Of a DNA stretch of 64,000 nt, positions 1 to 8,951 are shown piece after piece (position 1 is the first letter of the stretch; every line of letters begins with the position of its first letter). Source of the stretch: Micavibrio sp. UBA6212 (GTDB lineage Bacteria > Pseudomonadota > Alphaproteobacteria > Micavibrionales > Micavibrionaceae); NCBI GenBank assembly GCA_002421905.1, contig DISK01000004.1, positions 1 through 64,000 on the forward strand, read 5' to 3'. The position numbers and the translations under genes are program-made. The notes beneath the pieces were generated by a model. That model saw only the letters and a program-made list of their open reading frames with translations, was not told where the DNA came from and did not search any database.

Positions 1-15
1 ATTAGGCGGCGTAGC

Positions 16-49
16 CATAGAACCACGGGTTTACCCGTGGGTATCTATG
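16..49. repeat. Perfect hairpin at the left edge
   Basis: The arms CCACGGGT (23-30) and ACCCGTGG (33-40) are perfect reverse complements around a two-base loop, and an outer CATAG/CTATG pair closes the structure. It lies just downstream of the minus-strand HAD gene. There is no clear T-run, so it may be a REP-like element or the end of an IS200/IS605-type element rather than an ordinary terminator. Its left context is outside the window. Confidence 0.4.
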
Positions 50-67
50 CTTCCAGTTTCATCATAA

Positions 68-856
68 TCAGGAAAGTGTGATAACGCGAGTAGGGCCATC
101 ATCCAATGCGCGTTGGTGCGCTTTTTTATAGGCAGGAATATCCCTGAACTGGAAATCCACATATGAAGGCTGGATGTCGAGCGGGCGTCCGTGATGCAGG
201 AGAATGGCAATCATATCAGGATGCCGATCTTTCATGACCGCGAGATTTTCCGGAGTGTCTTCAACAAACACACCTTGGCTCGGGTCAACGCCGATTTCCT
301 TAAACCCGAGCTCCACAAGGGCAGGGGAGTTGTGTTTAAGCTCGAAATTCGATTGTTCAAGACCGCAAATTGCATTGTGTTGAAAAACATCACGAATGCC
401 CATCAGTGAAAGCAAGGGGACAAGGATATTTTCGCGGCAACTATGACTGGCAATTCCGTGTTTGATTAATCCGGCGGAAACTTTGAAGGCGGTCTTCAAA
501 TCTTCGCGTTGGGTAAACAGATGCGGGTAGGTCTGAATAAATTCTTTTTGCACGTTATGGTGATATGCTCGGTATAATGGGGCTTTTAAGGCGTCAGACT
601 CTTCTACAGTTGCCCCCTGACTTTGGAACCACTGACGAAAGATGGTAAAAGAATCGCGATATTTTTTATATCCATCCTCACCAAGAAAGGCCGCCTCGTC
701 ATAAGTTAATCCTGCCTTTTCCAGTTGGGGAATAGAAAGGGCCGCCTGAGCGAGGAGATGAACGCATAATTTATCCATCCCCTGTATGTCGAACCTGCTA
801 TAGAAAACGCCGTCGAAATCATAGATTTCGCCCTGAATATCTCTTAATTGACTCAT
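68..856 (-). CDS. HAD-superfamily hydrolase, pyrimidine 5'-nucleotidase-like
   Basis: This is a predicted cytosolic phosphatase of about 262 residues. Motif I is YDFDGVFY near the N-terminus, with the nucleophile and acid/base aspartates as DxD, and the late acidic motif is GVFVEDTPENL. The helical cap between them suits the group that includes pyrimidine 5'-nucleotidases and phosphoglycolate-phosphatase-like enzymes; the substrate cannot be read. I chose the ATG at 856 (MSQLRDIQG) because the in-frame extension to 922 begins with TTG and adds residues before the conserved core. The gene is divergent from dnaN, so the two promoters share roughly 200 bases. HAD membership is well supported; the exact activity is inference. 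Confidence 0.8.
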   Translation of the reverse strand: MSQLRDIQGEIYDFDGVFYSRFDIQGMDKLCVHLLAQAALSIPQLEKAGLTYDEAAFLGEDGYKKYRDSFTIFRQWFQSQGATVEESDALKAPLYRAYHHNVQKEFIQTYPHLFTQREDLKTAFKVSAGLIKHGIASHSCRENILVPLLSLMGIRDVFQHNAICGLEQSNFELKHNSPALVELGFKEIGVDPSQGVFVEDTPENLAVMKDRHPDMIAILLHHGRPLDIQPSYVDFQFRDIPAYKKAHQRALDDGPTRVITLS

Positions 857-975
857 TTCCTTATATTTTCTCCCTATGGATACGCAATAAGGCTTAGTAT
901 TATGAATACTATAGAGGGTCAAGGAAAATCATCACATCAAGTCTGTGGGAAACTTGGCAAAATGGATAGAAGTAC

Positions 976-1003
976 TTGGCGCACGGCGCCTGTGTGCTAT
1001 ATT
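976..1003 (+). promoter_or_regulatory. Candidate dnaN promoter
   Basis: TTGGCG (976-981) and TATATT (998-1003) are separated by 16 bases and lie about 50 bases upstream of the dnaN start, in the divergent spacer. The call is by eye from a sigma-70-like pattern. Confidence 0.4.
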
Positions 1004-1055
1004 TCCTTATTACAAACAGAATCAGATTTATTTATTTTTAGCAGAGGACTCTTCA

Positions 1056-2177
1056 ATGAAGTTCAGTATTGATCGCGCAGCATTTCTTCGTGCTCTGGCC
1101 CACGTTCAAAGCGTAGTAGAACGCCGCAGCACCATTCCAATTCTCTCGAATGTGAGACTAAAGGCAGAAGACGGAATGCTCTCCCTCGCGACCACCGATA
1201 TGGATATTGAAATTACCGAGGCCATCGCAGCAGACGTTGAAAAATCAGGGGAAACAACAACCCCTGCGGTCACGTTGCACGATATTATCCGCAAAATGCC
1301 TGACTCATCGAAAGTCACAATTGAACTGGATCCATCGGGAAATTTCATCACCGTTCGCGCTGGGCGTTCCGATTTCCGGTTGAGCTGCTTGCCTGTTTCG
1401 GATTTCCCGCAATTTGGCGGTGGGGACTATCCGGTTTCTTTCGCAACTCGCGCTGCCGATATGCGTGCCTTGATTGATCGCACCAAGTTTGCGATGTCCA
1501 CCGAAGAAACACGGTACTATCTGAACGGTATCTATCTGCATGCGGCAGAAAATGAAGGTGTTCAGGTTCTTCGCGCCGTCTCGACCGATGGTCACCGTTT
1601 GGCACGTTTTGAAATGCCGTTGCCAGAAGGCGCAGCAGGGATGCCGGGCGTAATTATTCCACGCAAAATGGTTTTGGAACTTGGTAAATTGTTGGAAGAA
1701 GCAGCTGATGAAATTAAAATCAGCCTCTCGGAAAACAAAGTGACGGTCGCTTTCGATCACATTATTTTGACCTCGAAATTGATTGATGGAACCTTCCCCG
1801 ATTATCAACGTGTTATTCCTCAGGGCAATGACAAAATCGTCGAAGTTGATCCAAGACTATTCTCGAGTGCAATCGACCGTGTCTCCACCATTTCCGATGG
1901 AAAATCTCGTGCGGTTAAAATTACGATCAATGGCAAAACCATGACCTTGTCGGCCAATTCTCCTGAATCCGGCAGTGCAAAAGAAGAAATCGAAGTCAGA
2001 AGTGAGTCTCCGGACATCGAGATTGGCTTTAATGCCCGTTATCTGCTCGATATCACGTCACAGGTTGACAGCGAAGGGGGATGCCGTCTGTCTTTGTCCG
2101 ACCCGTCCGCGCCAACCATTATTCAGGATACCAGTGACCCAAGCGCACTATATGTCCTGATGCCATTACGCGTGTGA
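1056..2177 (+). CDS. dnaN: DNA polymerase III beta subunit (sliding clamp)
   Basis: This encodes the ring-shaped processivity clamp that tethers DNA polymerase III to DNA. The protein is 373 residues, the usual length, and begins MKFSIDRAAFLRAL. It has the three repeated clamp domains, an internal ATDTDMEIE-like strand near residues 45-55, and the typical C-terminal end YVLMPLRV that helps form the partner-binding pocket. The ATG at 1056 is preferred over an upstream in-frame start at 945 because AGAGGA (1043-1048) is a good ribosome binding site and the family starts at MKF. recF follows after 10 bases, which suggests co-transcription. dnaA is not adjacent, as is common in alphaproteobacteria. 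Confidence 0.98.
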   Translation: MKFSIDRAAFLRALAHVQSVVERRSTIPILSNVRLKAEDGMLSLATTDMDIEITEAIAADVEKSGETTTPAVTLHDIIRKMPDSSKVTIELDPSGNFITVRAGRSDFRLSCLPVSDFPQFGGGDYPVSFATRAADMRALIDRTKFAMSTEETRYYLNGIYLHAAENEGVQVLRAVSTDGHRLARFEMPLPEGAAGMPGVIIPRKMVLELGKLLEEAADEIKISLSENKVTVAFDHIILTSKLIDGTFPDYQRVIPQGNDKIVEVDPRLFSSAIDRVSTISDGKSRAVKITINGKTMTLSANSPESGSAKEEIEVRSESPDIEIGFNARYLLDITSQVDSEGGCRLSLSDPSAPTIIQDTSDPSALYVLMPLRV

Positions 2178-2187
2178 TCTTGATGGC

Positions 2188-3315
2188 ATGACCGCACTCT
2201 CCGAACTTAGACTGCGGAATTTCCGATCCTATACCGAGGCCTGTCTAACCGGACTGGCCTCGTCCTTTGTGGTGTTGACGGGGGATAATGGGGCAGGAAA
2301 AACAAATATCCTCGAAGCAATTTCTCTGCTCTCTCCCGGGAAAGGGATGCGCAGCGCAGATCTTGATGATCTGCAAAACCGTGAAATGCGCGTGCCGTGG
2401 GGAATATCCGCCAATGTCTCAACCTCCTTCGGGTCTGTATTGGTTGCAACAGCAAAAGATTCTCTCAAAAATAAAAGAACAGTACATATTCAAGGGGAGC
2501 TGGCCAAAAGCCAGAGCTTACTGCTCGAATATTTTTCCTGCTTGTGGCTGACCCCGCAAATGGATCGCTTGTTCATTGATGCGTCTGGGGCCCGTCGCCG
2601 TTTTCTAGACCGTATGGTGTACTCGTTTGACGGAGGTCATGCGGGGCGCATCACGCGTTTTGAAAATGCATTGAGTCAACGGTCAAAACTATTAAAAGAT
2701 GGCAATGCCAGTCCGGTCTGGCTCACATCGCTGGAAAACCAGATGGCGGAAAGCGGTGTGGCTGTGGCGGCTGCGCGAAACGATTTTGTTGACCGGTTGC
2801 AGCAGGTTTGTAACCGCAGACCATCAAAAGACTTTCCGCGGGCAATATTGTCATTAAATGGGTTTATCGAACAGGAATTGCAGCACCATTCCGCATTGGA
2901 AACCGAAGAAAAATACAAAAACTTTCTTGCACGAAACAGGGAAGAGGATGCCGTGACGGGTGGAGCCGCCGCAGGCATCCACCGGAGCGATTTTTGTGTG
3001 ACCTATGCCGATAAGAATATGCCGGCACAAGACTGCTCGACCGGAGAACAAAAAGCCCTGTTAATCGGGATTATTCTCTCACAGGCGGATTTGATTAATG
3101 CTGAACGCGGCACCCCGCCATTATTGCTGTTGGACGAGGTCGCAGCCCACCTTGATCCCAATCGCCGCAAGGCCCTGTATGGACTGTTATCGGAAATTGG
3201 GGGACAGGTCTGGATGACCGGAACTGAGGCGGAAATTTTCTCTGGATTAAGTGGAAAAAACACGTCCTTTTTGACTGTGAATTCAGGACAATTTTTACTT
3301 CAAAAAATAGCTTGA
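2188..3315 (+). CDS. recF: DNA replication/repair protein RecF
   Basis: RecF is an SMC-like ATPase that helps load RecA at single-strand gaps. The 375-residue protein has a Walker A motif GDNGAGKT at about residues 32-39, the ABC-type signature STGEQKAL near 284 and a Walker B LLLLDEVAAHLD near 311-320, in the expected order. The length is normal. It lies 10 bases downstream of dnaN and ahead of gyrB, the classic arrangement. No strong ribosome binding site precedes its ATG, so translation may be coupled to dnaN. Confidence 0.97.
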   Translation: MTALSELRLRNFRSYTEACLTGLASSFVVLTGDNGAGKTNILEAISLLSPGKGMRSADLDDLQNREMRVPWGISANVSTSFGSVLVATAKDSLKNKRTVHIQGELAKSQSLLLEYFSCLWLTPQMDRLFIDASGARRRFLDRMVYSFDGGHAGRITRFENALSQRSKLLKDGNASPVWLTSLENQMAESGVAVAAARNDFVDRLQQVCNRRPSKDFPRAILSLNGFIEQELQHHSALETEEKYKNFLARNREEDAVTGGAAAGIHRSDFCVTYADKNMPAQDCSTGEQKALLIGIILSQADLINAERGTPPLLLLDEVAAHLDPNRRKALYGLLSEIGGQVWMTGTEAEIFSGLSGKNTSFLTVNSGQFLLQKIA

Positions 3316-3342
3316 ATAATCTCGATTTCGGGGCTTTTTCTT

Positions 3343-3370
3343 TTGTCTTTTCGGGTGGCTGTGCTATAAC
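3343..3370 (+). promoter_or_regulatory. Candidate gyrB promoter
   Basis: TTGTCT (3343-3348) and TATAAC (3365-3370) with a 16-base spacer lie in the 106-base recF-gyrB gap, about 50 bases before the gyrB start. The spacer suggests gyrB has its own promoter as well as any read-through from recF. Confidence 0.4.
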
Positions 3371-3421
3371 TGTTTTTTCAATAAAACCATAATAAAATCA
3401 AGAGATTCGTGGAAAAACGAT

Positions 3422-5878
3422 ATGTCCGAAAACGCCCTCAAAACTGACACGAACAATACAGAAGCCGCCGCAAAATATGGTGCAGATTCCATTAAGGTTT
3501 TGCGCGGTCTGGATGCCGTTCGAAAACGCCCTGGAATGTATATCGGGGATACGGATGATGGCTCGGGTCTTCACCATATGGTGTACGAAGTTGTCGATAA
3601 CGCGATTGATGAATCTTTGGCGGGACATTGTGATGAAGTTGTGGTGCAGATCAATGCAGATGGCTCTGTCACGGTACGCGATAACGGGCGCGGGATTCCG
3701 GTGGGCATCCATTCGGAAGAAGGTGTCTCTGCTGCCGAAGTGATCATGACCAAACTTCACGCTGGTGGAAAGTTTGACCAGAACTCCTATAAAGTATCTG
3801 GTGGTCTTCACGGTGTGGGGGTCTCGGTGGTGAATGCCTTGTCCGATCATTTGGATTTGCGGATCTGGCGTGATGGATATGAATGGTTTGTGCGCTTTAG
3901 AAATGGCGAAGTCGAGTCTCCGCTCAAACAGGTTAAGCCTCATAATGGGCGTAATGGAACCGAAGTGACCTTCCTTCCATCCCCTGAAGTCTTTGCGATT
4001 ACAGAATTTGAATTTACAACATTACAAGACCGCTTGCGTGAATTGGCCTTCTTGAATTCTGGGGTGAATATTCTCTTGCGTGATGAACGCGGGGAAGAAC
4101 CTCTTGAATCTCGTCTGCATTACGAAGGCGGGATTGAAAGCTTCGTTCGGTACCTCAACCGTAATAAGACACCGGTCTTTTTGCCGTCTGTGCCAGTGAA
4201 TTTCAGTAACGGCAGCATTACGGTCGAAGCGGCGATGGAATGGACAGATTCCTATCACGAAACCATGCTGTGCTTTACCAACAACATTCCTCAGCGGGAT
4301 GGCGGAACGCACTTGGCAGGATTCCGGGGCGCACTGACTCGTTTGATAACAAAATATGCAGAAGAAAACGGCCTAACCAAAAAAGCAAAAGACCTGAATG
4401 TCACGGGCGAGGATATGCGTGAAGGTCTGACCTGCGTTCTCTCGGTCAAAGTCCCTGATCCAAAATTCTCATCCCAGACCAAGGATAAATTGGTATCTTC
4501 GGAAGTCCGCCCAGTGGTTGAACAAGCCATCATGGAAGGTGTGGGCACTTGGCTCGAGGAACATCCGACCGAGGCTAAAAAGATTATCTCGAAAATGATC
4601 GAGGCCGCGACGGCTCGCGAAGCAGCGCGCAGAGCGCGGGAACTCTCACGCCGTAAAGGTGTGATGGACATCTCCAACCTGCCTGGAAAACTGGCAGACT
4701 GTCAGGAACGTGACCCTGCCCAATCAGAAATCTTCATCGTGGAAGGTGACTCGGCGGGTGGATCGGCCAAACAAGGCCGGAACCGGAAAAATCAGGCTAT
4801 TCTCCCGCTGCGTGGAAAAATCCTGAACGTCGAACGGGCCCGCCTTGATAAAATTCTAGGCTCTCAGGAATTGGGAACATTGATCACGGCACTGGGAACC
4901 GGAATTCATGATGAACTGAATGTCGATAAAATCCGCTATCACAAAATCATCATCATGACCGATGCGGACGTTGACGGATCGCACATTCGGACATTGCTGC
5001 TGACCTTCTTCTATCGGTATATGCCGGAAGTTATTTCGCGCGGGTATCTCTTTATCGCGCAACCGCCTCTTTATAAGGTCAAGCGTGGAAATTCGGGTGA
5101 ACTCTATTTGAAAGATGATCCAGCACTTGAAAATTATCTGCTTGAGGCCGCCTCCGAAGAAATGACGTTCACCGATCATTCCGGTATTGTTCGCGCAGGG
5201 CGTGATTTTCTGGATTTGGTACAAAAAGCCAGAACCATGAAAATGTCCATGCATAACCTCAATGTTCGGGTTGGTAATCCCTATTTGGTTGAACAGGCCG
5301 CAATTTGCGGTGTCTATGACTCATCTGCCTTGCAGGATGTTGAAAAAGGAACTGCGGTGGCCGTTGCTTTGACAGATCGTCTGAACAAAATGGCACTGCG
5401 GAATGAAAATGGCTGGACAGTCTCCTTCGAAGAAGGTGAAGGCTATAAATTGATGCGAACCATGCGCGGTGTGACTGAAATGATCCGTATTGGATCTGAA
5501 TCAATCAACTCTCCGGATGCGGTGCGTGTTCAGGGACTTAAAATTTGGGTTGACGAAAATTTTGCTGGTGCAGGAAAATTGGCTGCAAAAGGTAAGGATG
5601 TGGTGAGCGTCTCGGGGCCGATGAATTTGTTTAATTCGGTTCTGGAATATGCCCGAAAAGGCTTGCAAATCCAGCGTTACAAAGGTCTTGGTGAAATGAA
5701 TCCGGAACAACTCTGGGAAACCACGCTTGATCCGGAAGTCCGTTCTTTGTTGCAGGTCAAAATTGATGATGCTGTTGACGCCAACGATATATTTTCGACC
5801 CTGATGGGTGATGTTGTTGAACCGCGTCGTGACTTCATTCAACAAAATGCTTTGAAAGCCACCAACATCGACGCGTAA
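3422..5878 (+). CDS. gyrB: DNA gyrase subunit B
   Basis: This is the ATPase and TOPRIM subunit of gyrase, which introduces negative supercoils together with GyrA (encoded at 60.8-63.6 kb). The 818-residue protein shows the GHKL ATPase motifs EVVDNAIDES, DNGRGIP and GGLHGVGVSVVNALS in the first 130 residues. The TOPRIM elements are EGDSAGGSAKQGRNR near 441 and the metal-binding DADVDGSH near 513. The C-terminal RYKGLGEMN motif near 750 is also present. All key residues are intact. It is followed five bases later by argS. Confidence 0.98.
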   Translation: MSENALKTDTNNTEAAAKYGADSIKVLRGLDAVRKRPGMYIGDTDDGSGLHHMVYEVVDNAIDESLAGHCDEVVVQINADGSVTVRDNGRGIPVGIHSEEGVSAAEVIMTKLHAGGKFDQNSYKVSGGLHGVGVSVVNALSDHLDLRIWRDGYEWFVRFRNGEVESPLKQVKPHNGRNGTEVTFLPSPEVFAITEFEFTTLQDRLRELAFLNSGVNILLRDERGEEPLESRLHYEGGIESFVRYLNRNKTPVFLPSVPVNFSNGSITVEAAMEWTDSYHETMLCFTNNIPQRDGGTHLAGFRGALTRLITKYAEENGLTKKAKDLNVTGEDMREGLTCVLSVKVPDPKFSSQTKDKLVSSEVRPVVEQAIMEGVGTWLEEHPTEAKKIISKMIEAATAREAARRARELSRRKGVMDISNLPGKLADCQERDPAQSEIFIVEGDSAGGSAKQGRNRKNQAILPLRGKILNVERARLDKILGSQELGTLITALGTGIHDELNVDKIRYHKIIIMTDADVDGSHIRTLLLTFFYRYMPEVISRGYLFIAQPPLYKVKRGNSGELYLKDDPALENYLLEAASEEMTFTDHSGIVRAGRDFLDLVQKARTMKMSMHNLNVRVGNPYLVEQAAICGVYDSSALQDVEKGTAVAVALTDRLNKMALRNENGWTVSFEEGEGYKLMRTMRGVTEMIRIGSESINSPDAVRVQGLKIWVDENFAGAGKLAAKGKDVVSVSGPMNLFNSVLEYARKGLQIQRYKGLGEMNPEQLWETTLDPEVRSLLQVKIDDAVDANDIFSTLMGDVVEPRRDFIQQNALKATNIDA

Positions 5879-5883
5879 TATAA

Positions 5884-7647
5884 ATGACCTCACTTATTGC
5901 TCAACTCTCGGATATTGTCGGTCAAGCCTTCGGTGATGAAGGCATTGATAAATCTTTTGGCCTTGTGCGATTTTCTGACCGTCCTGATCTGGCCCAGTTT
6001 CAGTGTAATGGGGCTATGGCTGCCGCTAAGGCCGCCAAAAAAAATCCCCGCACTGTGGCAGAAACGATCATCCAAAAACTGCAATCCAATCCGGATTTTT
6101 CAAAAATTGAAATCGCAGGCCCGGGGTTCATCAACCTGACTTTGACTGATGAGGCTCTGGGAAAATATATTTCCTTGCTGACATCGGATGATCGCTGCGG
6201 AGTAGAACAGGTCGGCCATAATGAAACCATCATGCTAGATTATGGCGGGCCAAACGTCGCCAAACCAATGCATGTCGGACATCTAAGGTCAAGTATCATT
6301 GGGGACTCTATCCGGCGCATCTTGCAATTCTCGGGCTATAACACGGTCGGCGATATTCATATGGGTGACTGGGGAACCCAAATGGGAATGATGATCTCGG
6401 AACTTGAAATCATGCATCCGGATTGGGTGTATTTTGATGAAAATTATACGGGCGACTACCCGATAGATCCGGTTGTCACCATGGAAGATTTCGAAGAGAT
6501 TTATCCGCGTGTATCAGCCCTTTGTAAAACAGACCCCGAGCGTTTGGAACGATCGAAAAAAGCGGTGGTCGATCTCCAGAGCAAACGTCGCGGGTACTAT
6601 GCGTTGTGGCAACAATTTGTCGCGATTTCCCTGCACTCCATGAAGCGGAATTTTACCGCTCTTAATGTGCATTTTGATTTGTGGAAAGGCGAAACCGACG
6701 TCCATGATCTGATTGCGCCAATGGTCGAGGATCTGCAAAAACGCGGCTACGCAATCGAAGATGAGGGCGCAATAGTTGTCCATGTCAAAAAGAATGACGA
6801 CAATAAAGAATTTCCACCTTTGATCCTTTATAAAAGTGATGGTGGTGTATTGTATGGAACAACTGATCTGGCAACGATTTTTGAACGGGTCCGCGATTAT
6901 AACCCTGCACGCATTCTCTATGTCGTTGATAAACGTCAAGGACTTCATTTTGAACAAGTCTTCCGCGCTGCCAAATTGACAGGGATCGCACCAGAACAAC
7001 TGGAACTAACCCATCTTGGGTACGGCACTATGAATGGGCAGGATGGCAAACCGTTCAAAACCCGTGCTGGCGGAGTTTTGAAACTGGAAGATATGATCTC
7101 TATGGGGCAGGAAAAGGCACTTCAACGTATTGAAGAAGCCGAGGCCGCCAAGGGGCTGTCACGGGATGAAAAAGACGATATCGCCATGAAGGTCGCGATC
7201 GCAGCCATCAAATTTGCTGATTTGCAGAATAGTTTTTCTGCCGATTATGTTTTTGATCTCGACCGCATGACCAGCTTCGAAGGCAAAACAGGGCCGTATC
7301 TTCTCTACCAATCGGTGCGGATCAAATCTCTGTTGGAAAAAGCTGATTATAAGACTCAAAAGAATTTGGAAATTATTCCAACCGATGCTGACCGCAACCT
7401 GATCTTGGCATTAATAGAACTGCCGCAGGTTGTTGACGTGGCTGTTCGCAATTATACACCTCATGTTCTGTGCGACCATGCTTATAAACTGGCCCAGACA
7501 TTTAGTTCATTCTACGGCAATACCCATATCATGTCGGAGAGCGATCCGGCACAGCGGCAAATTTGGCTGGAATTATCCCACATGGTTCTGATGCAATTGG
7601 AATTGCTATTGGACTTGGTCGGAATCAAAATACCAGAACGTATGTAG
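5884..7647 (+). CDS. argS: Arginyl-tRNA synthetase
   Basis: This class I synthetase charges tRNA-Arg. It has 587 residues: an N-terminal tRNA-recognition domain, the signature HVGH at residues 130-133, a catalytic core with the GKPFKTRAGG segment typical of ArgRS enzymes that lack a canonical KMSKS, and a C-terminal anticodon-binding helical domain ending in KIPERM. It starts five bases after the gyrB stop and is probably co-transcribed. Its last 37 bases are part of a 96-bp sequence repeated 1.34 kb downstream, so a second copy of the C-terminal codons exists at 8952-8988. Confidence 0.97.
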   Translation: MTSLIAQLSDIVGQAFGDEGIDKSFGLVRFSDRPDLAQFQCNGAMAAAKAAKKNPRTVAETIIQKLQSNPDFSKIEIAGPGFINLTLTDEALGKYISLLTSDDRCGVEQVGHNETIMLDYGGPNVAKPMHVGHLRSSIIGDSIRRILQFSGYNTVGDIHMGDWGTQMGMMISELEIMHPDWVYFDENYTGDYPIDPVVTMEDFEEIYPRVSALCKTDPERLERSKKAVVDLQSKRRGYYALWQQFVAISLHSMKRNFTALNVHFDLWKGETDVHDLIAPMVEDLQKRGYAIEDEGAIVVHVKKNDDNKEFPPLILYKSDGGVLYGTTDLATIFERVRDYNPARILYVVDKRQGLHFEQVFRAAKLTGIAPEQLELTHLGYGTMNGQDGKPFKTRAGGVLKLEDMISMGQEKALQRIEEAEAAKGLSRDEKDDIAMKVAIAAIKFADLQNSFSADYVFDLDRMTSFEGKTGPYLLYQSVRIKSLLEKADYKTQKNLEIIPTDADRNLILALIELPQVVDVAVRNYTPHVLCDHAYKLAQTFSSFYGNTHIMSESDPAQRQIWLELSHMVLMQLELLLDLVGIKIPERM

Positions 7648-7706
7648 TTCTCGGGTATAACTAACGGCTCAGCAAGACATACTAAGCGTAGTAGGAATCA
7701 CTGGCC
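7611..7706. repeat. Direct repeat, copy A (96 bp)
   Basis: This stretch matches 8952-9048 with only three differences. It contains the functional 3' end of argS and, on the minus strand, a copy of the last codons of the pilin-like gene. In this copy the pilin reading frame is interrupted by TAG where the other copy has a Tyr codon (SDSYYA then stop instead of SDSYYAYYVLLSR). Confidence 0.9.
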
Positions 7707-7823
7707 ATCCACTGACTGACAAAGGCCTTGCGGCGTTCGTCGAAGACTGGAAAAAAGCCGGACAATCGATTCTCTAAAATCCCGCTTTTTCTCCCGCCCT
7801 TTGCGTTAAAACGCCAGCGTCAT

Positions 7824-7856
7824 TCCCCGAATCTGCACAGCAGATTCTAGGGGAAT
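7824..7856. repeat. Palindromic REP-like element
   Basis: TTCCCC, AATCTGC, GCAGATT and GGGGAA form an almost perfect stem around a short CACA loop. The sequence resembles the palindromes scattered between genes in many proteobacteria. Confidence 0.6.
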
Positions 7857-7884
7857 CCAGATTATATGTTACTGACTTCTTCTA

Positions 7885-7912
7885 GATTGCGTCGCTGTCG
7901 CTCGCAATGACG
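7885..7912 (+). repeat. Interspersed repeat, copy 1
   Basis: The core GATTGCGTCGCTGTCGCTCG is followed by CAATGACG. Closely related copies are at 7960-7991 (inverted), 8198-8226, 8466-8493 and 49611-49643 (inverted). Confidence 0.7.
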
Positions 7913-7959
7913 AACTCTTGGTGTCTTTGTGTCTTGGTGGTTCAAAAACAAACCTCCTT

Positions 7960-7991
7960 CATTGCGAGGAACGTAAGTGACGACGCAATCC
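7960..7991 (-). repeat. Interspersed repeat, inverted copy 2
   Basis: CATTGCGAGGAACGTAAGTG and CGACGCAATCC are the reverse complement of the same repeat, with a divergent middle. Confidence 0.6.
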
Positions 7992-8197
7992 AGCTCTCGG
8001 AATAATAAATTCGTCATTACTCGACTTGTTCGGGTAATCCATACGGGGAAGTAAAAACTCCGCGTCCTTGGCGATCCTTGGCGTTCTTCGCGTGAACGGC
8101 GTTCATACACTTCAATAAAAACGCGAAGTAACGAAGATGCGAAGTTAAGCCTGTGCGCCTCTCTTCGTGATTTTTTATTCTCTGCGCCATTTTCTCT

Positions 8198-8226
8198 GGA
8201 TTGCTTCGCTGTCACTCGCAATGACA
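8198..8226 (+). repeat. Interspersed repeat, copy 3
   Basis: GGATTGCTTCGCTGTCACTC followed by GCAATGACA. It is followed, like copy 1, by a CTTGGTGTCTTCGTGTCTTGGTGG-type tract. Confidence 0.7.
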
Positions 8227-8465
8227 AACTCTTGGTGTCTTCGTGTCTTGGTGGTGAAAATTACTTTTTGTTTTCTCCGAGACCTTTGCGCTCCTTGGCG
8301 CTCTTCGCGTGAACGACTTTCATATGCATGACCTGACCAATCCAGAAAATAGAAAGACCCTCACACAGAGTCCGCAGAGACCGCACAGAGTCCACAGAGA
8401 TATTGTTCTTCTTCGTCATCGAGAGCGGCTGAAAGACGCGTGGCGATCCAGAAATAATATTAACT

Positions 8466-8493
8466 GGATTGCGTCGCTGTCGCTCGCAATGAC
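8466..8493 (+). repeat. Interspersed repeat, copy 4
   Basis: The core GATTGCGTCGCTGTCGCTCG matches copy 1. It is followed by a tract of three TTTGTGTC-like units ending in TTGGTGG. Confidence 0.7.
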
Positions 8494-8639
8494 GAATTCT
8501 TTGTGTCTTTGTGTCTTTGTGTCTTGGTGGTGAAAATGACTCTGTGCCCTCTGTGAAAACTCGGCGCTCTCTGCGTGAGGTCTTTTTTACCTCCATACCC
8601 TCAATAGGAATAAAGTCCTTTACAATTCACTAAGCTTGT

Positions 8640-8900
8640 GATAGACCTAAAGGCGATACGTATCCTGCGGCTGGAAAAGTGCCGCACAAAACAGCGCCTG
8701 TGGGCGCCCACGCCTGCCTTTGTCTTTTGACGGAAATCAAAAGAGAAAACAGGAATAAAGCATACATCTTTCTCGTGCGCCGGAGTGTTCCGGTTTTTGA
8801 AAGCAGGGAAAGACCAGTATAAATACCCCCGTGCCCTCGAAAGAGGAACCTCGCACCGGCCCGTTGGCCCCGGAATGCTGTGCGGGGGAATTGAAGCGCC
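8640..8900. other. Hairpin-rich segment, possible structured RNA
   Basis: The segment contains GCGGC/GCCGC near 8667-8682, the perfect palindrome GTGGGCGCCCAC (8700-8711), CTTTTGA/TCAAAAG (8724-8743) and CCGGA/TCCGG (8780-8793). It ends with a nested structure at 8852-8884 in which CGCAC/GTGCG encloses GGCC-CGTT-GGCC. I do not recognise it as tmRNA, RNase P RNA, SRP RNA or 6S RNA. The strand is unknown, and it could be a composite of repeats rather than an RNA gene. Confidence 0.35.
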
Positions 8901-8951
8901 AAAATTTTGATGAAGTTATTCTTGGGCTCCTTTTATAGAGGGAGACTCATC

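Larger units (their letters stand above)
7707..8951. other. 1.2-kb non-coding insert between direct repeats
   Basis: No convincing gene is present; the open frames on both strands lack codon character, ribosome binding sites and recognisable domains. The left two thirds contain several copies of a short interspersed repeat and variants of the phrases CTTGGCG..CTTCGCGTGAA and TGTCTTTGTGTCTTGGTGG. The right third (8640-8900) is a run of strong hairpins. The insert appears to have separated argS from the convergent pilin-like gene, which would otherwise be direct neighbours. No transposase or terminal inverted repeats are visible. Confidence 0.7.

Noticed and set aside
945..1055. Upstream extension of dnaN to 945
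   Set aside because: The extra 37 residues are not clamp-like and the ATG at 1056 has a better ribosome binding site.
1305..1808. 167-codon frame antisense to dnaN
   Set aside because: It lies wholly opposite a certain gene, has no domain and reflects codon bias of dnaN.
7862..8596. Two minus-strand frames of 111-121 codons in the repeat cluster
   Set aside because: They are built from repeated low-complexity phrases of the interspersed repeats, with no ribosome binding site or domain.
8630..8902. 90-codon minus-strand frame across the hairpin-rich segment
   Set aside because: Its codons follow the inverted repeats and show no protein family; an RNA or repeat is more likely.
7707..8951. 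An insertion sequence
   Set aside because: No transposase, no terminal inverted repeats and the flanking duplication is 96 bp, too long for an IS.
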